From NCBI GenBank assembly GCA_038244055.1, contig JBBRTW010000174.1, forward strand, positions 1-13,346: a stretch of 13,346 bases of DNA, in the 5' to 3' direction. The DNA is from DASPKW01 sp038244055. Lineage in GTDB: Bacteria; Planctomycetota; Phycisphaerae; Tepidisphaerales; Tepidisphaeraceae. A program made the position numbers and the translations under genes. The notes beneath the pieces are model-generated. The model worked only from the letters and a program-made list of their open reading frames with translations. It made no database searches and was not told the origin of the DNA. Shown piece after piece: positions 1-7,426 of this stretch. The number at the start of each line of letters is the position of its first letter. Position 1 is the first letter of the stretch.

Positions 1-1
1 C

Positions 2-2683
2 GGCCTGCTCATCTACGCCGTCCGCACCCGACAGTCCAAACCGATGATGCGGGTTGTCGGCCTGGTCGCATTGGCCGTCTTCTTCATCGACCGCATCACC
101 ACCATCTTCACGATCATGGCCGCCCACTCGGCGGGGCATGGCCCCTACTGGGGCGTAATGCTGGTGACGATTGTCCTCCTTGCCGCCGGGCTGGTGGCGG
201 TCGGTTTCTGTCTCCCCATGAATCGCTTGTTCCGCCTGGGCCTGATCCTCGGCTGCATCGAGGCCGGGCTGCTCTATCTCGCGCAACTCAGCGGCAGTGT
301 CGCGTGGAATGCCTCCATCATCACCGCCGGGCTCATCCTGGTCGCCTACGTCTATCAGCGCGAAGGCCGCTCCACCGGCGCGCGCATTTCGCTCGCCATC
401 GTCCGCTGCCTCCTCCTGGGTTTCGTTCTGGCCCTCCTGAATATCCCTGTCTTCACCATCGGCCAGAGCCGCACCGAGCCCTCCGTCCTGGCCATCCTCG
501 TCGATGACACGATCTCTATGCGCGTCAAGGATGTCCCCAGCCCCTTGCAGGGGGGCGATCCCCTCAGCCGCATGGAGGCCGTTGCCCAGCTCCTCAGCGC
601 CGGCGATCAGGCGCTGGTCAAGGAACTGGCCAAGACCCACATCCTCCGCTTCTACCGCTTCGATCGACAGGCCGTGCCGCTGGTCTCTCTCGTCTCCGAC
701 ACCGCCAGCAAACCCGATAAAGCTCCCGACTCTACGCCCGATGCCGCCGCGGATGCGCCGGCCGCCAATGCAAAAAAGACCGGCCCGGATTACGCCGCCG
801 CCGTCAAAGCCATCTCTGAGCTCAAGCCCGATGGCGCAACCACCCAGGTGCTCTCGTCCATCCGCACCGCCATCGAAGATCTGCAGGGCCAGCGCCTGGC
901 CGGCGTCGTCATCATCACCGATGGCCGCTCCACCCCGCGCGAGGTCATCCCCGAGCAGATGGCCATGCTGAAGAACTTCGGCGTCAAGGTCTTCCCCGTC
1001 GCGGTTGGCTCCGACAAGGCCCCCAAGAATCTCACCCTCGAATCGATCAACGTCCAGGATGCCGCCTTCGAGGGCGACATCGTCAACATCAAGGCCACCG
1101 TCCGCGGCGTCGGCTACGAGCCCGGCCACCGCGTCAAGCTCACCGCCATCAACAAGCGCACCAAGCTCCCCCTTCGCCGCGCCGATGGCCGGCCGGTCGA
1201 AAAAGAAATCGCCATCGACCCCGACAAGCCCATCGAAGCCGAGCTGCAATGGAAGCCCGAGCGCGTCGATACGGTCGATATCGATGTGATCCTAGCCAAG
1301 GAACCGGGCGAGATCGATGAAGAAGACAACATCCGCTCCACCCAGGTCGCGGTTCTCGATGCCAAGCTGAACGTTCTCTACGTCGATGGCTATCCGCGCT
1401 GGGAGTACCGCTACATCAAGAACGAGATGATCCGCGATGTCACCGTCAACATCTCCTGCCTGCTGACCAGCGCCGATCCGACTTTCGCCCAGGAAGGCGA
1501 TCCACCCTCCGAAGGCTTCCCCGGCCCGATCAAGCGCTTCCCCGAGTCGATCGAAGAAATCATGAAGTACGATGTCGTCCTCTTCGGCGATGTCGACCCC
1601 CGCCAGTTCACCGATTCCCAGCTTCAACTCATCAAGGATTTCGTCTCCAAGCGCGGCGGCGGTTTCGGCATGGTCGCCGGCCCGCGCTTCTCGCCGGTGG
1701 CCTACAAGAACACCGCCATCGAGGAAATGCTCCCCGTCTTCATCAGCCGGGTGGATGATGCCCGCCCCGCCTCGGTCAAGGATGGCTGGCGTCCCGAGCT
1801 CACACGCGACGGCGCGGAGTCCTCCATCTTCCGCTTCTTCGAAGACAAGCAGAAGAACGAGAACTACATTAAGAACGAGATCCAGCCCCTCTTCTGGTAC
1901 TGCCGCGGTGCTCAGGTCAAGCCCGGCGTCGGCGAAGTCTACGCCCAGCACCCCTCCGATACCGGCCCCGATGGCAAGCGCGCCCCCATCCTCGTCCTCG
2001 GCCGCTACGGTGCTGGCCGAACCATGTTCTCCGGCGTCGATGACACCTGGCGCTGGCGCTTCTACACCGGCGAGGCGGTCTTCGACACCTACTGGATTCA
2101 GCAGTTCCGCTACCTCGCCCGCTCCAAAAAGCTCGGTCAGCGCAAGCTCACTTTCCAGTCCTTCCGCCCGGCCTACGAATCGGGCGACCAGGTCCGCCTC
2201 TCCCTGCGCGTGCTCGATCCGCAACTTTTAACGCAACTTCCGGATGCCATCCCCGTCGATATTGTTGATGCCCAGGGCAACCTGGTGCATCGCGAGAACC
2301 TCGTCAAGCAGGAAGGCCAGACCGATTTCTATGTGGCATCGTTCACCGCCGATAAACTCGGTAAGTTCCAGGCCAAGCTCCCCCCCATCGCCGGCGGGAT
2401 CGATTCCCTGGAAACGCTCTTTGAAGTCAACGTCCCCAAGCTGGAATTCAGCCAGCCCCAGGTCGATCGCACGCTTTTGACCCGCCTGGCCTCCGAAACC
2501 ATGGGCGCCACCGTCGAACTGGCCGATGCCCGCGCCAAGCTCCCCGGGCTGATTCTCAGCGCCGCCAAGCAGATCCCGGTCGAGGTTTCCGAGCCCCTTT
2601 GGAACAAAGACCGCGCTTTGTGGATATTCGTGCTACTTTTAACATTCGAGTGGGTCCTACGTAAGACATACGGAATGCTGTGA
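2..2683 (+). CDS. VWA / GATase1-like multi-pass membrane protein, 5'-partial
   Basis: Predicted inner-membrane protein with a large periplasmic part, of the type often annotated as planctomycete 'glutamine amidotransferase'. The frame stays open to the left edge. The first in-window ATG is at 44 (numbering below counts from it); it has no ribosome site, and the codons before it (GLLIYAVRTRQ) look like the end of a membrane helix, so the true start is probably upstream. Helices lie at about 4-24, 37-57, 63-82, 88-104 and 117-138, with a last one at 857-875. A VWA domain covers about 147-325: the metal-site motif is D154-D-T-I-S158, with T266/T267 and ITDG at 291-294. An Asp/Ala/Pro-rich insert sits at 220-245. 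A beta-rich stretch (330-440) leads to a GATase1-like fold (442-690) with LYVDGYPRWEYRYIK, GGGFGMVAGPR and RYGAGRTMFSGVDDTWRWR. The Cys nucleophile expected in GxCxG is absent, so amidotransferase activity is unlikely. Neighbours suggest a MoxR/BatA-type envelope complex; the exact role is unknown. Confidence 0.88.
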   Translation, partial: GLLIYAVRTRQSKPMMRVVGLVALAVFFIDRITTIFTIMAAHSAGHGPYWGVMLVTIVLLAAGLVAVGFCLPMNRLFRLGLILGCIEAGLLYLAQLSGSVAWNASIITAGLILVAYVYQREGRSTGARISLAIVRCLLLGFVLALLNIPVFTIGQSRTEPSVLAILVDDTISMRVKDVPSPLQGGDPLSRMEAVAQLLSAGDQALVKELAKTHILRFYRFDRQAVPLVSLVSDTASKPDKAPDSTPDAAADAPAANAKKTGPDYAAAVKAISELKPDGATTQVLSSIRTAIEDLQGQRLAGVVIITDGRSTPREVIPEQMAMLKNFGVKVFPVAVGSDKAPKNLTLESINVQDAAFEGDIVNIKATVRGVGYEPGHRVKLTAINKRTKLPLRRADGRPVEKEIAIDPDKPIEAELQWKPERVDTVDIDVILAKEPGEIDEEDNIRSTQVAVLDAKLNVLYVDGYPRWEYRYIKNEMIRDVTVNISCLLTSADPTFAQEGDPPSEGFPGPIKRFPESIEEIMKYDVVLFGDVDPRQFTDSQLQLIKDFVSKRGGGFGMVAGPRFSPVAYKNTAIEEMLPVFISRVDDARPASVKDGWRPELTRDGAESSIFRFFEDKQKNENYIKNEIQPLFWYCRGAQVKPGVGEVYAQHPSDTGPDGKRAPILVLGRYGAGRTMFSGVDDTWRWRFYTGEAVFDTYWIQQFRYLARSKKLGQRKLTFQSFRPAYESGDQVRLSLRVLDPQLLTQLPDAIPVDIVDAQGNLVHRENLVKQEGQTDFYVASFTADKLGKFQAKLPPIAGGIDSLETLFEVNVPKLEFSQPQVDRTLLTRLASETMGATVELADARAKLPGLILSAAKQIPVEVSEPLWNKDRALWIFVLLLTFEWVLRKTYGML

Positions 2684-2686
2684 TTT

Positions 2687-2807
2687 GTTGATTGCCCATC
2701 GTCAATTGTCCATTGCTTGAATTTCCGTAGTCAGGTGTCCGTTGCCAGTGGTTTGTCGCGGGATTTGCCGATAATGACCAATTGACCATGGACAATGGAC
2801 AATTGAC
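2687..2807. repeat. Intergenic palindrome built of 7-base words
   Basis: The gap between the first two genes contains a perfect 15-base inverted repeat, gtcaattgtccattg at 2701-2715 and its complement at 2793-2807. On the complement strand, 2807 down to 2773 reads as five consecutive 7-base words of one family (GTCAATT, GTCCATT, GTCCATG, GTCAATT, GGTCATT). The left arm shows the same register from 2687 (gttgatt, gcccatc, gtcaatt, gtccatt). Related words (gtcaggt, gtccgtt, gccagtg) fill 2730-2750. No reading frame of note is present. It could fold as a stem-loop in the mRNA between the two genes. There is no T-run, so it is not an obvious terminator. Confidence 0.75.
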
Positions 2808-2831
2808 TCCGCGCCAGAGCCAAAGAACCCG

Positions 2832-2837
2832 AAGGAG
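2832..2837 (+). promoter_or_regulatory. Ribosome binding site for the DUF4175-like gene
   Basis: AAGGAG ends six bases before the ATG at 2844, an ideal spacing, and fixes the start of the large coiled-coil gene. Confidence 0.85.
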
Positions 2838-2843
2838 TTAGCC

Positions 2844-5800
2844 ATGCCCCCCACCTTCCTCTTCGATTCGCTCAATGCCGTTCGCCGCAAGGCCAAGACC
2901 CTTTCGGTCACTTTCGGGATCGGCATCGCCCTGGCTTCGGCCATTGGGCTGGTCCTGGGCAGCGTGGCTATCGACTTCCTCTTCAGCTACCTGCTGAACA
3001 TCAACCTGGCGGGGGGCCTGCGCCTGCTCCTCCTGCTGGCCATCGTGGCGGCCGTCGTCTACGCCTCGATTCGCCTGGTCATCAAGCCCCTGGTCTCGCG
3101 CATCTCACTCTCGGATGTGGCGGGGCATCTCGAATCGGTCTTCCCCCAGTTCGATGACCGCCTCCGCTCCACCGTCAACTTCGCCGATGGCTCGGTCCCC
3201 GGCTCGGATTACATGAAGAAGCAGACCATCGCCCAGGCCACCGAAATGGTGCAGAAGGTCGATCTCTCCCGGGCTCTCATCACCCGGCCCGTCTGGTACT
3301 CGGTCTCGTCGGCCGTGCTGGCGACTGGAATTTTCATCGCAATCTCCCTGATTCTGCCGGATTTCATTAGCAGGGGCCTTCCCCGCCTCTTCCAGCCCTT
3401 CGGCGGAGATCGCTGGGCCAAGAAGGTGGAGATCGATGCCGCCGCGCTCCCCATGCGCGTGCCGGTCGGCCAGCGCATCGATGTCTCCATGGCCCTCAAG
3501 AAGGGCGACAACACCTCGCGCAAGGCCCTGATCTACTACCAGTACGATAACGGCCCGATTCAGAAGGAATACATGATCCGCGGCGAGACCGGCCGCTACA
3601 CCGCCTCGCTCGATGCCCGCGGTGAAAACCTCAAGGTCTGGATGGCCTCCGAAGATGATGAAACCGCCAAGCAGGTCATCCAGGTCGTTCCCCGCCTGGC
3701 CATCCAGCGCGTCGAGGCCATCGTCACCCCGCCCGCCTATGCCCAGATGCCTCCGATCACCCAGAACCTGGCGGCCGCCCCCGCCTACATGGTGAACAAT
3801 TCCCAGGTCTCCCTCCAGATCGGCTTCAATAAGGAGCTCGATACCACCCAGCCGGTCGTGCTCACCCAGATCGTCAACGAAGGCGCGCTCGTCGATGGCC
3901 AGCCCGTCAAGCCCGCCCCGGCCCCCGAACTGACGTGGAATCTCTCCAACCCCCGCATCGCCATCGCCACCTTCACCGCCAAAGACAACTTCCGCTTCCG
4001 CATCGCCGCAAAGGACAAGGACACCTTCAATAACAACGGCCTGGAAGAATACGAGATCATCGTCAAGCCCGATCAGCTTCCCACGGTCCAGATCGAATCG
4101 CCCAAGAAGAACGTCGAGCGCACCCCCGATGCCTATCTGCCCCTGCAGATTCTCGCGGAGGATGATTTCGGCATCGCCACGATGCGCCTGATCGTCGATC
4201 GCATCGGCGCGGCCCCCGCGCCCGATGCCCAGAAGGACACCCCCGCGGCGGCCGCCGCCACCGCCCACAAGCACTGGGAAATCGACCTCAAGAACTGGCA
4301 GAAAATCGATGGCGACGGCCAGCGGCAGCGCTTCCGCCTCAACTGGGACTGGGAGCTCAAGGAAACCCTCGGCGATCTCCGCCCCGGCGACGTGCTGGAG
4401 TATGCGGTTGAAGTGAAGGATAACTTCCGCTTCGAAGCCCCCGGCGCGCCGGTGCAGGTCCACCCCGCCCAGTTCTCATCGCGGCTGCGGGTGACGATCA
4501 TCAGCCAGGAGCAGGCCACCATCGCCGCCACTGAAGACGTCCGTACCCTGGGCCAGCAGGTGAAGAGCGTTCATGCCAATCAGGTCACCAATCAGACCGA
4601 AACCAAGCAACTGAAACAGGACACCGAAAAAAAGCCCGAGATGTCCAAGGCCGATAAAGCCCAGGCCGAGGCCCTCGCCGCCCGCCAGTCGACGATCATC
4701 AACAACGTCAAGACGATCTCCAATCGGGTCGAGGATGTTCAGAAGTTCCTCAAGGAAAACCGCATTCAGGACAAAGACCTGAATGAAATTTCCCAACAAT
4801 CCAAGGAGCAACTCGATCAGGCGGCCGAGAAGCCGATGACGGACGCCGTCAATGATCTGAACAAGGCCGCGCAGTCCAAGTCCAACCCATCGAATCCCGA
4901 GCAGCAGAAGCAGGCGCAGCAGGCCCGCAGCCAGTCGCTCGATAAGGCGGATGACAATCAGCAAAAGGCCGCCGACAAGCTCCAGAAGGCGATGGAGCAG
5001 ATGGACCGCGTCGGCAACCTTCCCAAGATGATCAAGGACATTCAGGAACTGTTGGACAACCAGATCAAGCTGAAGAACGAGCTCAAGGAACTCGGCAAGG
5101 AAATCCTCGGAAAGCCGCGCGAGCAGTTGACGGATGAGCAGAAGAAGAAGCTGGACCAGAATGCCAGGGACCAGAAGGCCGCCGCCGAGAAGACCGACAA
5201 TGCGGTGAAGCAGATGGAAAAAATGGGCGAGCAGATGAAGAAATCTGACCCGCAATCGGCCCAGGCAATGAAGGAAGCCGCCCAGCAGGCCAAATCCCAG
5301 CAGATTTCCCAGCAGCAGCAGAGCGCGGCGCAGCAGGCCCAGCAGAATCAGCAGGCCGGCGCGCAGCAGGCCCAGCAACAGGCGCAGCTCGGCTTGGAGG
5401 TCGTCCTCAACACGTTGAAAGACGCAGAGCGCCGCAAGCTCGAACAACTCGCCAAGGCCCTCGATGAAGCGATCGCCGCCATCAAGGAACTGGTCCGACG
5501 CCAGGCCGGCCATAATCTGGACAACCTCGACCTTCAGGGCGGCGATGCCAAGGTCAAGGCCATGACCAAGGAGGAGCTTGAAGTCCTCTATGCCAAGGCC
5601 CAGCGCGATCAGAAAAATCCCCCACCCGCTCCCCAGCCAGGGGTCCTGACTTCCGGCCAGGAACAAACCGAGCGCAATACCCGCGCTACCGCCAAGGCCA
5701 TCGAAGAAGTGCCCGTCGGCGCTGCCGCCGCCGCCGACCTCGTTCGCGCCGCCGGTAAGATGGGCTATGCCATTGTCGATCTGCGCGATAAGAAACTCGC

Positions 5801-7139
5801 GGCCGCCTACAACCCGCATCAGGTCGAAGCTTTGGCCGCTCTTGAAGCAGGTCTGAAGAAGGCCGAGGAAGAAAAGGCCAAAGTTGAGAAACAGCAACAG
5901 GACGCACAAAAGGAAGCTATTAAAGCGCAGTTCGAGAAGATTCGCGCGGAACAGCTTTCCGACGTGAACAAGCCGACCGCTGATGTTGAAGCTCTGCGAT
6001 TGGCGGATAAAACGCTGCCGCGCGAGGCGGGCGTTCGTATCAAACAGGTCATCCCCCGTCAGGATGATCTTGCCAAGCGCGTGCGGGTATTGAAGGAGGA
6101 ACTCGCCAAACTTGAAGGTACTGTTTATCCGTGGGCTGCCGGCCAAGTCGCTGAAGCAATGGACGAGGTGAAGGAAGACCTTGCCAAGCAGAAGACCGGC
6201 AAGTCGGTTCAGCTCACCGAGGCGCGCATCATTGATGAGCTTGATGCCATGATCAAATCGCTCAAGCAGGAGAAGAACCAGTCCGCATTTGTCCAGAAGC
6301 CCGGTGGCGGCGGAGGGGGTGGAGGCGGCGGTGGATCAAAACTCCCCACTGAAGCCGAACTGCGCCTGATGAAGGCCCTTCAGGAATCCATCAATAAGAA
6401 CACCACCGAGGCTGACAAGCTTCCGAAAGAAGAGCAGGACAAGGTCGCCCTGGTCAATCTCGGCAACCGCCAGGGCCAGATTCGCAGCCTTCTCGACACT
6501 CTTCTCAAGAAAGTCACACAGGGCAAGGAAGGCCTCAAGCCCGAGCCCAAGCAGGAAGACAAACTTCCCGAGGAAGCCGGCAAGGAACAGATCGAAAACC
6601 AGGAAGCCGATGCCGAGCTTCTCGGCGGCGACCCCAAGGCCGCGGCCGAGTCCAAGCAGCTCAACCGCGTCGGCGACCGCATGGCCCGCTCGCGGCAGCG
6701 TCTGGCACTGGATAACGATCCCGGCAAGGTTACCCAGGAAATCCAGAAGCGCATCGTGGTCGACCTCGATGACATGATCAAGCAGGCCCAGCAGCAGCAG
6801 GCCTCCAACTCCCAGCCCGGCAAGGGCAAGGGCCAGGGTCCGCCCAAGCCCGGCGACGGCCAGGGTCAGGGCCAGCAGCAGGCCAACGGCCAGAAGCCCG
6901 GCGGCCAGTCCAAGCCCAATAACGGCTCCAGCCCGGCCGGCCAGTCCACAGTCTCCCAGGGCGGCTCGACCGCGGCCGACACCTCCTCGATCATCAAGGA
7001 GACCAACCGCGAGTGGGGCTCGATCTCCCCCCGCCTGCGCGATGCCGTCATCGAAGGCGCTGGCGAGCAGGTCATCGAAAAATACCGTAAGCTGGTCGAA
7101 GACTACTACCGCGGCGTCTCCACCGGCGGCAAGCAGTAA
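2844..7139 (+). CDS. Giant DUF4175-like membrane-anchored coiled-coil protein
   Basis: A 1431-residue protein resembling the DUF4175 / TIGR02302 type by architecture; no enzyme signature is visible. Membrane helices lie at about 22-48, 58-80 and 150-173. Between the last two is the family-like stretch DVAGHLESVFPQFDDRLRS (91-109). A predicted periplasmic beta region follows, with VTPPAYAQMPP and, near 439, EDDFGIATMRLIVD, both typical of this family. From about 520 it turns into Lys/Glu/Gln-rich coiled coil, with a very Gln-rich patch at about 814-850. An 11-glycine linker occupies 1154-1164. A Gly/Gln/Lys-rich low-complexity stretch (about 1310-1375) precedes the ordered tail WGSISPRLRDAVIEG...KYRKLVEDYYRG, which in my recollection is the conserved end of this family. 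Codons for residues about 992-1150 are less GCC/CTC-biased than the rest. The start has a good ribosome site. It lies 160 bases after the VWA gene and probably works with it as a scaffold or tether in the envelope; that role is inferred. Confidence 0.85.
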   Translation: MPPTFLFDSLNAVRRKAKTLSVTFGIGIALASAIGLVLGSVAIDFLFSYLLNINLAGGLRLLLLLAIVAAVVYASIRLVIKPLVSRISLSDVAGHLESVFPQFDDRLRSTVNFADGSVPGSDYMKKQTIAQATEMVQKVDLSRALITRPVWYSVSSAVLATGIFIAISLILPDFISRGLPRLFQPFGGDRWAKKVEIDAAALPMRVPVGQRIDVSMALKKGDNTSRKALIYYQYDNGPIQKEYMIRGETGRYTASLDARGENLKVWMASEDDETAKQVIQVVPRLAIQRVEAIVTPPAYAQMPPITQNLAAAPAYMVNNSQVSLQIGFNKELDTTQPVVLTQIVNEGALVDGQPVKPAPAPELTWNLSNPRIAIATFTAKDNFRFRIAAKDKDTFNNNGLEEYEIIVKPDQLPTVQIESPKKNVERTPDAYLPLQILAEDDFGIATMRLIVDRIGAAPAPDAQKDTPAAAAATAHKHWEIDLKNWQKIDGDGQRQRFRLNWDWELKETLGDLRPGDVLEYAVEVKDNFRFEAPGAPVQVHPAQFSSRLRVTIISQEQATIAATEDVRTLGQQVKSVHANQVTNQTETKQLKQDTEKKPEMSKADKAQAEALAARQSTIINNVKTISNRVEDVQKFLKENRIQDKDLNEISQQSKEQLDQAAEKPMTDAVNDLNKAAQSKSNPSNPEQQKQAQQARSQSLDKADDNQQKAADKLQKAMEQMDRVGNLPKMIKDIQELLDNQIKLKNELKELGKEILGKPREQLTDEQKKKLDQNARDQKAAAEKTDNAVKQMEKMGEQMKKSDPQSAQAMKEAAQQAKSQQISQQQQSAAQQAQQNQQAGAQQAQQQAQLGLEVVLNTLKDAERRKLEQLAKALDEAIAAIKELVRRQAGHNLDNLDLQGGDAKVKAMTKEELEVLYAKAQRDQKNPPPAPQPGVLTSGQEQTERNTRATAKAIEEVPVGAAAAADLVRAAGKMGYAIVDLRDKKLAAAYNPHQVEALAALEAGLKKAEEEKAKVEKQQQDAQKEAIKAQFEKIRAEQLSDVNKPTADVEALRLADKTLPREAGVRIKQVIPRQDDLAKRVRVLKEELAKLEGTVYPWAAGQVAEAMDEVKEDLAKQKTGKSVQLTEARIIDELDAMIKSLKQEKNQSAFVQKPGGGGGGGGGGGSKLPTEAELRLMKALQESINKNTTEADKLPKEEQDKVALVNLGNRQGQIRSLLDTLLKKVTQGKEGLKPEPKQEDKLPEEAGKEQIENQEADAELLGGDPKAAAESKQLNRVGDRMARSRQRLALDNDPGKVTQEIQKRIVVDLDDMIKQAQQQQASNSQPGKGKGQGPPKPGDGQGQGQQQANGQKPGGQSKPNNGSSPAGQSTVSQGGSTAADTSSIIKETNREWGSISPRLRDAVIEGAGEQVIEKYRKLVEDYYRGVSTGGKQ

Positions 7140-7164
7140 AGTAAGAAGTGGCGGGCAATCTGGA

Positions 7165-7329
7165 TGCCATGCTCAGACCCGCCGAAAGAACGGCTGATAG
7201 TTGATAGAATCAATCGGCGGGGATGAGCATGCCGGCGTGACTCGTGATGGAGTGCTCGAAGACATGCTCATCCCCGCGGATGGACCGTTTCAAGTATGAT
7301 GTCTTCCGGCCGCGGGTCTGAGCATGGCA
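7165..7329. repeat. 165-base imperfect palindrome (MITE- or REP-like)
   Basis: Outer arms tgccatgctcagacccgc (7165-7182) and its exact complement (7312-7329) pair 18 of 18. Inner arms at 7217-7231 and 7263-7277 pair 15 of 15. Both pairs share one centre at 7247, and 18 of the 34 positions between them also pair, so this is one long decayed palindrome. The word catgctca or its complement occurs four times (7168, 7224, 7263, 7319), symmetrically placed. No transposase and no clear target-site duplication flank it. It fills most of the gap after the coiled-coil gene and could also act as a transcript-end structure. Confidence 0.8.
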
Positions 7330-7415
7330 CCCGGCGATTTGGCGCTCCTGCGGTCTGACGCCCCGGTGATTTGGCACCGGCGATATGGCACCCGGCGATT
7401 TGACACCCGGCAATT
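7324..7415 (+). repeat. Degenerate 15-base tandem repeats upstream of the cyclase-like gene
   Basis: A 17-base word, atggcacccggcgattt, occurs exactly at 7324-7340 and 7385-7401. A 14-base variant (7372-7385), an exact unit (7386-7400) and a third copy, tgacacccggcaatt (7401-7415), follow head to tail. The first copy overlaps the right end of the 165-base palindrome. The ATG at 7385 is part of the repeat, which argues against it being a real start codon. The array ends just before the ribosome site of the next gene. Confidence 0.7.
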
Positions 7416-7416
7416 T

Positions 7417-7420
7417 GAGG
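7417..7420 (+). promoter_or_regulatory. Ribosome binding site selecting the start at 7427
   Basis: GAGG lies six bases before the ATG at 7427. The in-frame ATG at 7385 lies inside repeats and has no such site. Starting at 7427 also puts a clean signal peptide at the N-terminus. Confidence 0.65.
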
Positions 7421-7426
7421 TTTGAT

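Noticed and set aside
3105..4463. 452-residue - strand open frame
   Set aside because: Gly/Asp/Leu-rich antisense composition and no domain pattern; fully inside a convincing + strand gene.
5283..5394. Gln-rich stretch as a frameshifted or artefactual repeat
   Set aside because: The frame stays open on both sides with normal coiled-coil sequence; such Gln-rich patches are common in this protein type.
4476..6146. 556-residue open frame on the - strand inside the coiled-coil gene
   Set aside because: Leu-rich antisense shadow of a Gln/Lys-rich GC-biased gene; the + strand frame has a ribosome site and family motifs.
7324..7415. CRISPR array
   Set aside because: Units are about 15 bases, head to tail with no spacers of regular length, and no cas genes are seen.
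7385..7426. ATG at 7385 as start of the toroid protein
   Set aside because: It is part of a direct repeat, lacks a ribosome site and displaces the signal peptide.
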